Shown here one piece after another: positions 34,309 through 43,110 of a stretch of 64,000 nt of DNA. How positions within the stretch are numbered: the stretch's first letter is position 1; each line of letters opens with the position of its first letter. The notes under the pieces are model-generated. The model saw only the letters and a list, made by a program, of their open reading frames with translations, made no database searches and was not told the DNA's origin. The position numbers and the translations under genes are program-made. The DNA comes from Ruminococcaceae bacterium Marseille-P2935 (GTDB taxonomy: Bacteria; Bacillota; Clostridia; Oscillospirales; Ruminococcaceae), in contig LT629951.1 of the NCBI GenBank assembly GCA_900104565.1, forward strand, positions 744,650-808,649. Direction: 5' to 3'.

Positions 34309-35547
34309 ATGGAGCGGAAAATATTACATTGTGATTTAAATAATTTTTATGCCTCGGTGGAGTGCAAGGACAAACCGGAGCTACAGCATAAGCCGGTAGC
34401 AGTTTGCGGCAGCGTAGCAGACCGTCATGGTATTATTTTGGCCAAAAATGAGCCTGCCAAACGGTTTGGGGTTTCTACGGGAGAAACTGTTTGGCAGGCC
34501 CAGCGCAAATGCCCAAACCTGATTTTGCTTCCACCTCATATGGAACAGTATGTGGAAATTTCCCGTAAAGTGAGGGAAATTTATTACCGTTATACCGACC
34601 AGGTGGAACCTTTTGGCATTGATGAGTGCTGGCTGGACGTAACGGGTTCTTTGCATTTGTTGGGAGATGAACGTTCTATTGCAGACCAGATTCGGGAACA
34701 GGTAAAAACAGAAGAAAAAATTACAATTTCGGTGGGAATCAGCTATAATAAAATTTTTGCAAAATTGGGCAGCGACTTGAAAAAACCGGACGGTGTGACC
34801 GAAATTACCAAAGAAAACTATAAAAATAAGGTATGGAGCCGCCCGGTATATGAACTGCTGGGTGTAGGCCGCGCTACCGCCCGTCAACTGGAACAGATGG
34901 GCCTTATAACAATCGGCCAGCTTGCGGCGTTCCCTTGCGAGCTTTTAAAACAAAAGCTTGGGAAAAACGGAGAGAAGTTATGGCAGTATGCCAATGGGTA
35001 TGACACCAGCCCGGTAGCAAAAATGGATGCGTGTACTCCGCCTAAAAGTATGGGGAATTCCTCTACCTGCACCCAGGACCTGGTTACCCGAGACCAGGTG
35101 AGAAGGGTTATTCTGGCGTTAAGCGAGGAGGTTTGTATGCGGCTGCGGGCAGAAAACCTTATGGCGGGCAGCCTGGTACTCAGCCTGAAGGACAGCGAAC
35201 TGAGGGTGCGGGAACTAATGGGGCATTTGGAATACCCAACCCGGTCTGCGTCTGTGATGGCCAGCCGGGCAGGTGAGCTGATGGATCAGTACCTTCCCTT
35301 CCCTGGAAGGATACGAGCTGTAGGGGTAAGGGCCTGCAGCCTGACCGATGAATGGGCGTACGGCCAGCTGTCTTTTTACAGCAATGTAGAAAAACTCCGA
35401 CGTACCGAACAGCTTGAAGCAGAGGTGAACCGGCAGCGGCTGCGCTATGGGGAGAATATCATCCGGCGGGGCTCTCTGCTTTTACCCAACTACCTGCCTC
35501 AACGGCTGACCCATGGGGAATTCAAGCTTCCGGGGGCAAATGTATAA
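34309..35547 (+). CDS. dinB: DNA polymerase IV (Y-family, SOS-inducible)
   Basis: A 412-residue error-prone polymerase for translesion synthesis. ATG 34309 follows TTGGAGGGG; the longer frame from 34288 begins inside the LexA box. The catalytic acidic residues are in LHCDLNNFYASVEC and GIDECWLDVTGS; KIFAKLGSDLKKPDG and LLGVGRATARQLEQMGL (helix-hairpin-helix) follow. The little-finger domain covers the C-terminal ~110 residues. No clear beta-clamp binding motif is obvious at the very end. Confidence 0.96.
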   Translation: MERKILHCDLNNFYASVECKDKPELQHKPVAVCGSVADRHGIILAKNEPAKRFGVSTGETVWQAQRKCPNLILLPPHMEQYVEISRKVREIYYRYTDQVEPFGIDECWLDVTGSLHLLGDERSIADQIREQVKTEEKITISVGISYNKIFAKLGSDLKKPDGVTEITKENYKNKVWSRPVYELLGVGRATARQLEQMGLITIGQLAAFPCELLKQKLGKNGEKLWQYANGYDTSPVAKMDACTPPKSMGNSSTCTQDLVTRDQVRRVILALSEEVCMRLRAENLMAGSLVLSLKDSELRVRELMGHLEYPTRSASVMASRAGELMDQYLPFPGRIRAVGVRACSLTDEWAYGQLSFYSNVEKLRRTEQLEAEVNRQRLRYGENIIRRGSLLLPNYLPQRLTHGEFKLPGANV

Positions 35548-35711
35548 AAAAGGAGGCAACCAGAATTTAAAAGAACGCGATTGCTTTTATTCAAAAATTT
35601 CTCCCTTTTACCTTTTGGACTGATTCAGAATATAAATAATCTTCTGTCGTCGAAGTAACGAAAAAAGGTATATTCACAGACAGCAACTGTTCAATAAACA
35701 GGAAGTTGTTG

Positions 35712-36137
35712 TTAGCTTATCCCGACGCTAAAGCTTTCAGGATATTGCCTCATTACTTGTTCAAAAAATTCTATATCCGTATCAGCTGTGATATTTATTA
35801 CCATCTCCGTCCCATAGTGCTCACTCCAAATATCGCATAAATCATTTTTCACATGGATTGTAAAATATTTTGTCATCTTGTTATATATGCCTTTATCTGC
35901 GGGTTCTTCTATCAGCAATTCTTCAACTAGGTCTTTTGTTACTATCCCTTTGATAGATACTTCGTATCTATCATCAACAGCAGTGCCATATAAAGAAGCC
36001 TGCCCAATTTCGGCAGCTTCTTCTCTCCAGCAACGAATTTCAAATGGATCGCCCACTTTTACAAAATGTTCTATTATCTTCTTCCACCAATGTGATGAAA
36101 TGGAATTGTCTATCATTTGAATGCCAATTTGCTTCAT
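35712..36137 (-). CDS. Hypothetical 141-residue protein
   Basis: A soluble acidic protein with no domain I can name. It reads MIDNSISSHWWKKIIEHFVK near the start and ends FFEQVMRQYPESFSVGIS. The mix of Trp, Tyr and acidic residues resembles immunity proteins of polymorphic toxin systems, but no toxin gene is adjacent, so this is only a guess. ATG 36137 has a weak site (GCGAGAT). It stands alone. Confidence 0.55.
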   Translation of the reverse strand: MKQIGIQMIDNSISSHWWKKIIEHFVKVGDPFEIRCWREEAAEIGQASLYGTAVDDRYEVSIKGIVTKDLVEELLIEEPADKGIYNKMTKYFTIHVKNDLCDIWSEHYGTEMVINITADTDIEFFEQVMRQYPESFSVGIS

Positions 36138-36338
36138 AGAATTATCTCGCCCAATTCATATTTGTCATTTTCTTACTTTATCATATCTTTCTGCTTCAAT
36201 CAATGCATTGTGAAATTGACGAAGTCATCACCCATCAGTCCAAAAGTAAAAAGAGAGAAAAATTTTCATCTCTCGAAAAAATACAAGGGATATGATATAC
36301 TAAAACGGATATTGGATTTGAGGAAAGAGGGCGACTAT

Positions 36339-37691
36339 TTGAGATTACTCACCAGAGACCGGTCTTTTTATAACGTGCTGCTGGCAATTTCGGTGCCGAT
36401 TACACTGCAAAACCTGATTACCTTTGGTGTTTCCATGATGGACACCGTGATGATTGGGTTGCTGGGGCAGGCGCCTCTTTCAGCTGGCTCGCTGGCCAAT
36501 CAGTTCTTTTTTGTATTTATGATCTTTACGTTTGGTATTGCGGGCGGAGCAAACGTAATGATCGCTCAATATTGGGGCAGAGGCGATACGGAGATGATTC
36601 GAAAGACCATGTCCATCATGTATCGTACCATGCTGGTGGGGGCTGTCCTGTTTACCTTGGCAGGACTTTTCTTCCCCAGACAAATTATGTCGATTTTTAC
36701 CCCGGATCAGGAGGTTATTGAACTGGGTGCATCCTATATGCGTATTTTGGCGCCGACCTGCCTGCTGACCGGAATCACCAATACTACGCTGCAGTCTTTT
36801 CGGGCAGTGGGTACGGTAAAAATTTCGGTTGCGGTAAACGGTACTGCGCTGGTGATCAATACCTTTTTAAACTGGGTGCTGATTTTTGGTAATCTGGGGG
36901 CTCCCCGATTGGAAATTGTAGGTGCGGCAATTGCGACGTTTATTTCGCGCATTGTAGAATGTACCATTGTACTGGTTTATACCCTTAGGCTGGAAAAGAA
37001 AGTCAAGCTTCGCCTAAAGGACCTAAAGCACGTGGAAAAATCTATGCTGTCCGACTATTTCCCTGTGGCTTTGCCGGTACTGTGCAACGAGATGCTGTGG
37101 AGCTTGAGCTCGTCCGTTATTTCGGTTATTATAGGCCGCCTTGGAACGGATTTTGTCGCTGCCAACAGTATCTGCAGTGTGGTGTTTCAGTTGGTTTCGG
37201 TAGTTACCTTTGGAGTTAGCGCAGCGGCAGCCACCATTACGGGCAATACGATTGGCACGGGGGATTATGAAAGAACCAGGGAGCGGGCCAGGACTTTAAT
37301 GGTATTAAGTGTTTTGATCGGGTTTTGCTCCTGCGCAGTCATGTATTTTGTCCGGCCGCTGGTCATCTCGTTTTACAATGTGCCGGAAGCCACCAAGCTG
37401 ATTGCAGACCAGCTTTTAACCGTAGGAAGTGTAATCGTATTTTTCCAGACGATCGCTTCGGTTTCTTTGATGGGGATTTTACGGGGCGGCGGAGACGGAC
37501 ATTTTGTATTGGTAGTTGATGTGGTATTTATGTGGATTACCGCAATCCCCATTGGGGCGCTGGCAGCGTTCCTTTGGAAATTACCGATTCCTATTGTGTA
37601 CGCGTTTTTAAAATCAGATGAGGTGCTTAAGAGCCTGACTGCGGTAATTCGATTAAAAAAAGGAACATGGATTCGGGATGTTACCCAATAA
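36339..37691 (+). CDS. MATE family efflux transporter
   Basis: A 450-residue protein with 12 predicted membrane segments, the usual MATE length. I start at TTG 36339 (RLLTRDRSFYNVLL) behind AAAGAGGG; the frame extends 74 codons further up but that part is not MATE-like and would overlap the divergent gene. Motifs include SVPITLQNLITFGVSMMDTV and the second-half repeat ALPVLCNEMLWSLSSSVISV. Such proteins export drugs or cations using Na+ or H+ gradients. The substrate is unknown. Confidence 0.9.
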   Translation: MRLLTRDRSFYNVLLAISVPITLQNLITFGVSMMDTVMIGLLGQAPLSAGSLANQFFFVFMIFTFGIAGGANVMIAQYWGRGDTEMIRKTMSIMYRTMLVGAVLFTLAGLFFPRQIMSIFTPDQEVIELGASYMRILAPTCLLTGITNTTLQSFRAVGTVKISVAVNGTALVINTFLNWVLIFGNLGAPRLEIVGAAIATFISRIVECTIVLVYTLRLEKKVKLRLKDLKHVEKSMLSDYFPVALPVLCNEMLWSLSSSVISVIIGRLGTDFVAANSICSVVFQLVSVVTFGVSAAAATITGNTIGTGDYERTRERARTLMVLSVLIGFCSCAVMYFVRPLVISFYNVPEATKLIADQLLTVGSVIVFFQTIASVSLMGILRGGGDGHFVLVVDVVFMWITAIPIGALAAFLWKLPIPIVYAFLKSDEVLKSLTAVIRLKKGTWIRDVTQ

Positions 37692-37735
37692 TCGATATTA
37701 AAACAAGACCAATTTTAACAAAAATGCAAAACCTA

Positions 37736-37765
37736 TTGACAGTTCCATAAAGAATGAACTATAAT
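37736..37765 (+). promoter_or_regulatory. Promoter of the sigma factor gene
   Basis: TTGACA (37736-37741), 18 bp, TATAAT (37760-37765). The spacer is an imperfect inverted repeat, GTTCCAT...AATGAAC, a possible operator. Confidence 0.82.
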
Positions 37766-37815
37766 AAAGCAAGATAATCATTTTAGTCTGTGAAAGAACA
37801 GGTGCAGCACAGAAA

Positions 37816-38412
37816 ATGCCAGGCGGGAATGTTTTATTGACGGATGAGCAACTTGTGGCTTTAGCCCAACAGTCAGATGCCCAGGCCGTTTCGGAACTTA
37901 TTGTACGGTATATACCGCTGGTTCGTTTTAAGGCGTCTGGTTATATCGGGCCGGGTTATGAACCGGAGGATTTAGCCCAAGAAGGTTTTATTGGCCTTTT
38001 GGGGGCGATTCGTACCTTCGATTCCACACGAGACAGCCTGTTTCGTACCTATGCTACCGTTTGCATTACAAACCGGATGAATTCGGCAGTAAAAGGTGCA
38101 GGTGGCGAAAAACATAAGGCTTTGCAAAATTATCTGCCGCTGAGCGAGATGAATGAACAGGATTGCCGGCAGTCAGGTGAACTGGATCGGGTTAGAATCA
38201 GCGATCCGGAAAATTTGGTTATCATGCAGGAGGATCTGGACGAACGCAGATCCAGGATGAGAGACCTTTTGTCTATTTTTGAACAGGAAACATTGAAATT
38301 GTATCTCAGCGGACATTCGTATTACGAAATTGCCCAACTACTACAATGTGCTACCAAAGCTGTGGACAATGCCCTTCAACGAGTAAGACGAAAGCTACGA
38401 TCGATCATCTGA
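37816..38412 (+). CDS. Sigma-70 family RNA polymerase sigma factor (SigH-like)
   Basis: A 198-residue alternative sigma factor. Region 2 is seen in EPEDLAQEGFIGLLGAIRTF with the -10 recognition part SLFRTYATVCITNRMNSAVK; region 4 is SYYEIAQLLQCATKAVDNAL then QRVRRKLR. The size and sequence are closest to SigH/Spo0H-like factors. ATG 37816 lacks an obvious site; TTG 37837 behind GGCGGG is an alternative start. No anti-sigma gene is adjacent. Confidence 0.87.
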   Translation: MPGGNVLLTDEQLVALAQQSDAQAVSELIVRYIPLVRFKASGYIGPGYEPEDLAQEGFIGLLGAIRTFDSTRDSLFRTYATVCITNRMNSAVKGAGGEKHKALQNYLPLSEMNEQDCRQSGELDRVRISDPENLVIMQEDLDERRSRMRDLLSIFEQETLKLYLSGHSYYEIAQLLQCATKAVDNALQRVRRKLRSII

Positions 38413-38550
38413 TCGGTCAAAATTCCCCAACTACATGCCCGGAGAGGGCTTGTATAATAATACCCTATGTCTCAATACGAGCGGTGACTTCAATCTCAGT
38501 TCAGCTGGGCCTGCGGGTAAATTTAAAAATCCATAAGCGAGGTAGAAAAC

Positions 38551-38829
38551 ATGTATCAGGACAAAACATTGGTATGCAAAGAGTGCGGAGCTGAGTTTAT
38601 CTTCACCGCAGGCGAGCAGGAGTTTTACGCTCAGAGAGGCTTCGTAAACGAGCCCCAGAGATGCAAATCTTGCCGCGATGCTCGCAAAAATGCTGCGAAA
38701 CCCGAGAGAGAAATGTTCACTGCACTTTGTGCAGAGTGCGGCAAAGAGGCGAAGGTTCCCTTCCGTCCTCGTGAAGACCGCCCTGTATACTGCAGCGAGT
38801 GCTTTGCTAAAATCAAAGAGCAGCAGTAA
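38551..38829 (+). CDS. Zinc-ribbon domain protein (CxxC x4)
   Basis: A 92-residue protein with two zinc ribbons. The pairs are CKEC and CKSC in the first half, and CAEC and CSEC in the second; the first half matches the zf-trcl type seen in many Clostridia. Codon use is that of a well-expressed gene. ATG 38551 follows GCGAGGTAG. The role is unknown, perhaps RNA or ribosome binding. Its terminator lies 18 bp downstream. Confidence 0.88.
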   Translation: MYQDKTLVCKECGAEFIFTAGEQEFYAQRGFVNEPQRCKSCRDARKNAAKPEREMFTALCAECGKEAKVPFRPREDRPVYCSECFAKIKEQQ

Positions 38830-38846
38830 TTTTATTGGTACAACAA

Positions 38847-38882
38847 AAAGAGTGTTTTGCGAAAGCAAGACACTCTTTTTTT
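38847..38882 (+). terminator. Terminator of the zinc-ribbon gene
   Basis: Stem AAAGAGTGTTTTGC (38847-38860) / GCAAGACACTCTTT (38864-38877) with GAAA tetraloop and T run. Confidence 0.9.
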
Positions 38883-39109
38883 GCGTAAAACTATAGATAT
38901 TTTATTAGAAAACCTGTATGATTTTAAAGAATGCAGGGTTCAAAAGCTGTTTTGGTTGCTATTATAAAACAGCAAGAAAATCAGGCACTTTAGCCTAATA
39001 ACAAAATGTTTTCCATAAAAATTACCCGTCCGCCATATTCCAGCCTCGGCTTTTTTAAGCTAGGTGAATAGTATTCAAATAAGGAATCATCATAAAAGTA
39101 AAAAATTGC

Positions 39110-39138
39110 TTGACAACCGTTTTGCACAAGATTATACT
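39110..39138 (+). promoter_or_regulatory. cysK promoter
   Basis: TTGACA (39110-39115), 17 bp, TATACT (39133-39138). It gives a leader of about 365 nt before cysK. The region 38883-39109 shows nothing else. Confidence 0.85.
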
Positions 39139-39140
39139 TT

Positions 39141-39165
39141 AATTCATACTTAATAAGTAGGAATT
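39141..39165 (+). promoter_or_regulatory. 25-bp palindromic operator at the cysK transcription start
   Basis: Arms AATTCNTACTTA and its inverse TAAGTANGAATT, nearly perfect over 39141-39165, 3 bp after the -10 box. GAATT half-sites recall Rrf2-type (CymR) cysteine regulators, but the match is by shape only. Confidence 0.65.
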
Positions 39166-39511
39166 AAATGTGAAGTGCATCTGAAAGGTATGGAGCGTGT
39201 ATATCAAAAAGCAATGATCGGTTTCTGCTAAAATATGTGGTCTGGCATGTAACAAACTTCTGCAAGAAAGCGGCTGCCTGCAGATTTATGCCTTACCGCT
39301 GTTTGGGGTAAAAATTCCGGTGTAATGCGGTGGCAAAACACACTCAAGCTTCTAAAGATAAATGATTCAGGAGCCAAGTAGTTCGGCCACAGTTTATTTT
39401 TGCATGAATATGAAGTTGTTTCCTTATCATTCCTTAACTTCGCCTGGTAAGGGAATTTTAGCAGAACAAAATGGCCACTGTAAAGCGGCAGAAATAAGGA
39501 GTGATCATAAT
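39166..39511 (+). other. Long cysK 5' leader
   Basis: About 345 nt of leader without a supported ORF. I looked for T-box (TGGNACCGCG) and SAM riboswitch elements and found none. Small hairpins are present (for example CTGCCTGCAG near 39274), but no clear terminator. Confidence 0.4.
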
Positions 39512-40453
39512 ATGGCAAAAATTTATCATAGTTTTCCAGAGTTAATTGGCAACACCCCATTATTGGAACTGAAGCGGTATGGTGAAAAATTAGGCCTTAA
39601 AGCGAAAATTTTAGCCAAGCTGGAGTATTTTAACCCAGCGGGCAGTGTAAAAGACAGGGTAGCCGCTGCAATGATTGACGAAGCAGAAAAAAGCGGAAAG
39701 CTCCGTCCGGGCTCTGTTATTATCGAACCCACCAGCGGCAACACAGGTATCGGCCTGGCTGCAGTAGCGGCATCGAAAGGGTACTCTGTTATTCTTACCA
39801 TGCCCGAAACCATGAGCATAGAACGGCGCAACCTGTTAAAAGCATATGGCGCCAAGCTGGTGCTGACCGAGGGTGCCAAAGGAATGAAAGGTGCCATTGC
39901 AAAAGCCGAGGAATTGGCAAAAGAAACACCAAACTCTTTTTTGCCGGGCCAATTTATAAACCCTGCCAATCCAGAAGCACACCGGAAAACCACCGGCCCG
40001 GAAATTTGGAGGGATACCGATGGTAAAGTAGACATTCTGGTGGCGGGAATAGGCACCGGCGGAACCATTACCGGAACAGGGGAATATTTAAAATCGCAAA
40101 ACTCCAATCTTCAGGTAATAGCGGTAGAACCGGCATCATCGCCGGTTTTATCGGGCGGCACCCCTGGCCCACACCCGCTGCAGGGAATTGGCGCAGGCTT
40201 TGTGCCGGAGATTTTGAACGAACATATTTATGATGAAATACTCTGTGTACAGGGGGAAGCTGCATATGCTGCCGGGCGTGAACTAGCCCATACCGAGGGG
40301 ATTCTGGTTGGCGTTTCTTCTGGTGCAGCTTTAAGTGCCGCTGCCCAGGTAGCAGGTCGTCCCGAAAATGAAGGGAAAACCATAGTTGTTATTTTGCCCG
40401 ATACCGGCGAACGTTATTTGTCCACCCCTATGTTCCAGGAAGCAGGATTATAA
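39512..40453 (+). CDS. cysK: Cysteine synthase (O-acetylserine sulfhydrylase)
   Basis: A 313-residue PLP enzyme making cysteine from O-acetylserine and sulfide. ATG 39512 follows AAGGAGTGATCA; the frame runs further up to 39362 without a site. PLP-binding Lys is in [10 protein letters not shown], the substrate loop is [11 protein letters not shown], and the phosphate cup is [10 protein letters not shown]. The C-terminal [10 protein letters not shown] is typical of CysK/CysM. Control by the palindrome at its promoter is likely. Confidence 0.96.
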   Translation: MAKIYHSFPELIGNTPLLELKRYGEKLGLKAKILAKLEYFNPAGSVKDRVAAAMIDEAEKSGKLRPGSVIIEPTSGNTGIGLAAVAASKGYSVILTMPETMSIERRNLLKAYGAKLVLTEGAKGMKGAIAKAEELAKETPNSFLPGQFINPANPEAHRKTTGPEIWRDTDGKVDILVAGIGTGGTITGTGEYLKSQNSNLQVIAVEPASSPVLSGGTPGPHPLQGIGAGFVPEILNEHIYDEILCVQGEAAYAAGRELAHTEGILVGVSSGAALSAAAQVAGRPENEGKTIVVILPDTGERYLSTPMFQEAGL

Positions 40454-40551
40454 TACACCATTCGGTGATTAAAAGCTTAGAATGTTTTTCATCCCATTTT
40501 CTTCGATTGCTGCTTCGGTTTGCCGCATAAGGTGTATAGCAGCGAAAAAAT

Positions 40552-40580
40552 TTGCAATCCAACGCGTTTCCAAGTATAAT
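40552..40580 (+). promoter_or_regulatory. Promoter of the DUF1858 gene
   Basis: TTGCAA (40552-40557), 17 bp, TATAAT (40575-40580). Confidence 0.7.
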
Positions 40581-40618
40581 AAAATCAGGAAAGATTATGA
40601 AATGCGGAGGATGGAAAC

Positions 40619-40822
40619 ATGACAGTAACAAGACAAAGCTTGATTGGCGAAATATTGGATACAGACCGTACTACCGCCCAATATTTTTTAGAGATGGGAA
40701 TGCACTGTTTGGGGTGTCCATCTTCCCGGGGGGAATCGTTGGAAGAAGCCTGTATGGTGCATGGAGTAGACTGTGACATTCTGGTGCAGAAACTGAATTC
40801 CCATATGTCCGGCAAAGAATAG
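40619..40822 (+). CDS. DUF1858 domain protein
   Basis: A 67-residue protein covering one DUF1858 domain. The conserved pair of Cys is in MGMHCLGCPSSRGESLEEACMVHG, following an EILDTDRTTAQYFLEMG helix. ATG 40619 follows GGAGGATGGAAAC. Members are often fused to or near hybrid-cluster or redox proteins and may bind a metal or cluster. A hairpin, CAAGTCCGCTG/CAGCGGACTTG (40834-40861), follows and may attenuate transcription into trmK. Confidence 0.88.
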   Translation: MTVTRQSLIGEILDTDRTTAQYFLEMGMHCLGCPSSRGESLEEACMVHGVDCDILVQKLNSHMSGKE

Positions 40823-40897
40823 AACCGCTTATTCAAGTCCGCTGCATAGTCAGCGGACTTGTTGTATCAAAAGGCTTTAGGACAGGAGGAATCCGTA

Positions 40898-41611
40898 ATG
40901 AGTCTTCCGGAGTTAGACGAGAGGTTGGGGACAGTTGCATCGCTGGTGCGCCCAGGTAGTTTTTTGGCAGATATAGGAACCGACCATGGGTATCTTCCGG
41001 TTTATTTGGTGGGGAGCGGTATTTGTCCGGCTGCCCTGGCCTGTGACGTAAATGTGCTGCCTTTAAAAAAGGCGGAAGAGGAAATTAAACGAAATGCATT
41101 AGAGAATCAGATTAAAACCCGGCTTACCAATGGGCTGGAGGGGCTGGAAAATTTCCCAATCGATGATATTGTAATTGCCGGTATGGGAGGGGAACTCATC
41201 TGGAAGATTCTTTCGGCGGCAGAATGGACGCAAAACCCGGTAAAAAGGCTGGTGCTTCAGCCAATGACCAAGGCAGACTTTTTGCGCACGGCCCTTTACA
41301 AAAATGGCTTTGAAATCATACAGGAACAGGCAGTACGCCACAGAGGGCGTCTTTATACGGTTATGCTGGCGGCTTACACAGGAAAGCATAGACAGATAGG
41401 TTCCTTGTTTTCCCTGGTAGGAAGATTACCGGAATGCCACACTGCAGCAGCGGAAAATTATATTTTAACCCAGGCCCAGAAGCTGGAGCGAAAAGCTGCC
41501 GGGTTAGAAAAGGCGGAAAGACAGGCACAATCGCCCCGGCAGTTGCGGGATTTGGCGGCGCAGCTGTACCGGGTAGTGCAGGAAAAGATAACGGTGGAAG
41601 AACAGAAATAG
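40898..41611 (+). CDS. trmK: tRNA (adenine22-N1)-methyltransferase TrmK
   Basis: A 237-residue class I SAM methyltransferase. ATG 40898 follows AGGAGGAA; earlier in-frame starts lack a site. The SAM motif is FLADIGTDHGYLPVYL, followed by ACDVN and the catalytic segment IVIAGMGGELI; a helical coiled C-terminal domain follows (~160-237). It methylates A22 of tRNA in Gram-positive bacteria. Adjacency to a Nif3-like gene is the common order in Firmicutes. Confidence 0.92.
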   Translation: MSLPELDERLGTVASLVRPGSFLADIGTDHGYLPVYLVGSGICPAALACDVNVLPLKKAEEEIKRNALENQIKTRLTNGLEGLENFPIDDIVIAGMGGELIWKILSAAEWTQNPVKRLVLQPMTKADFLRTALYKNGFEIIQEQAVRHRGRLYTVMLAAYTGKHRQIGSLFSLVGRLPECHTAAAENYILTQAQKLERKAAGLEKAERQAQSPRQLRDLAAQLYRVVQEKITVEEQK

Positions 41612-41807
41612 CCCGGATAGGAAACACATCAAAATGATTGATTCCATTAGCAATCCCCGGGCATTCCCCGGAATCTAATGCCCTTAGGAAGAAAACAGCG
41701 CGCTGTGCGAAGGAGCCAGACACGGATGCACAGTGCGAAGGATGCAGTTCCTGCTGAAAAACTTTCCTTGATAGAAACGCCGGAAAATGGCAGAATGGAG
41801 CATAAAG

Positions 41808-42896
41808 ATGATTACAGTAGGAGATATTTATGCAAAATTAAATCAGTTTGCACCTTTTGGCTTGGCGATGGAGTGGGACAACAGTGGGCTGCTAATCGGC
41901 AGTGCGGACCTGCCTGCAGATGGAGTTACCCTGGCGCTGGACGCCACCCCGGCAGTGATCAAAGAAGCCGAAAAGCGGGGAGATAAGCTTATTATTACCC
42001 ATCATCCCATTATTTTTGAGCCTCTGAAGGCAGTGCAGGCGGACAGTGTTGTTTACCGGTGCATTCAAAACGGGATTTCGGTAATCAGTGCGCACACCAA
42101 CCTGGATGTTGCCAGGTGCGGTGTGAATGATGCTCTGGCAGCAGCGCTTGGATTGAAAGAGTGCAGGGAATTTGAAGTGACGCAAAAAGAATATTACCGC
42201 AAAATAGTAGTATTTGTTCCGTGGCAAGACGCCGCGAAGGTAAAAACGGCTATGGCTGCGGCTGGTGCAGGAGCCTTAGGGAATTATAGCGGCTGTGCTT
42301 TCAGCATGGACGGACTGGGCGAATTTTTACCGGAGGAGGGATCCAGCCCTGTAATCGGCAAAGTGGGGGTACCGGAACGGGTGAAAGAAACCCGCATCGA
42401 GATGATAGTCCCTCCTGACAGGGTATCGGCGGTAGTAAAGGCCATGAAGGAGGCCCACCCCTATGAAATGCCCGCATATGACCTTTTTCAGGATGAAGCG
42501 GCGGAAGCAGCCGCTTCTCTTGGGCGGGTTGGCGTTCTGCCCCAGCCAATGCAGCCGCAGGAATTTGCTGCAATGGTAAAAGAAAGTCTAAGGGTAGGCG
42601 GTTTAAAATATGTACCGGGTAACCGGCCTGTGAGGACTGTTGCCATATGCGGGGGCTCCGGTGCGGATTTAATCAGTTTGGCAAAAGCCAAGGGCGCCGA
42701 CGCGCTGGTAACAGGGGACACCAAGCATCATCTGCTGCTTTTGGCAGAAGAATGCGGGGTGACGCTGGTAGATTCCGGGCATTTTGCCACCGAGGCAGTT
42801 GTATTAAGCCCATTAAAAGTTTGGCTGGAAGCGCAGTTTCCCCAGGGCCGTTTTACCATAGCAGAAAGCAGCAGGGATCCTGCGTATTATTTATAG
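41808..42896 (+). CDS. Nif3-like dinuclear metal centre hexameric protein
   Basis: A 362-residue protein of the GTP cyclohydrolase I type 2/NIF3 family. ATG 41808 follows ATGGAGC. Metal ligands are visible in LIITHHPIIFEPL, the Asp of AHTNLDVA, and the late DSGHFATE. The central CutA-like insert (residues ~130-230) is present, as in the longer Firmicute form. It forms hexameric rings with two metals per subunit; its substrate is not established. It follows trmK by 196 bp. Confidence 0.92.
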   Translation: MITVGDIYAKLNQFAPFGLAMEWDNSGLLIGSADLPADGVTLALDATPAVIKEAEKRGDKLIITHHPIIFEPLKAVQADSVVYRCIQNGISVISAHTNLDVARCGVNDALAAALGLKECREFEVTQKEYYRKIVVFVPWQDAAKVKTAMAAAGAGALGNYSGCAFSMDGLGEFLPEEGSSPVIGKVGVPERVKETRIEMIVPPDRVSAVVKAMKEAHPYEMPAYDLFQDEAAEAAASLGRVGVLPQPMQPQEFAAMVKESLRVGGLKYVPGNRPVRTVAICGGSGADLISLAKAKGADALVTGDTKHHLLLLAEECGVTLVDSGHFATEAVVLSPLKVWLEAQFPQGRFTIAESSRDPAYYL

Positions 42897-43110
42897 AGCG
42901 GATTAGCCCAAAATTGCCGATGTATTAAAACGGCGGATGTGGTTGCTGCCGTACCAAGGTATGGGGCGAACACGCATAGAAAAGAGCCGTTGCCTGTTTA
43001 AACAGCTTTGCGGCGGTTGCCGTAAGCTTCCATGATGTTCCGGATTATTGCTTTTGAAAATAAAACGGAGTAGCTGGACTGAACCACCCATTGAAAGGAG
43101 CGTGAAACCC

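Noticed and set aside
38431..38868. 145-codon minus-strand frame opposite the zinc-ribbon gene
   Set aside because: Shadow of a high-bias gene; includes the terminator and lacks start signals.
39166..39511. T-box or SAM riboswitch in the cysK leader
   Set aside because: No TGGNACCGCG, S-box or similar core could be found.
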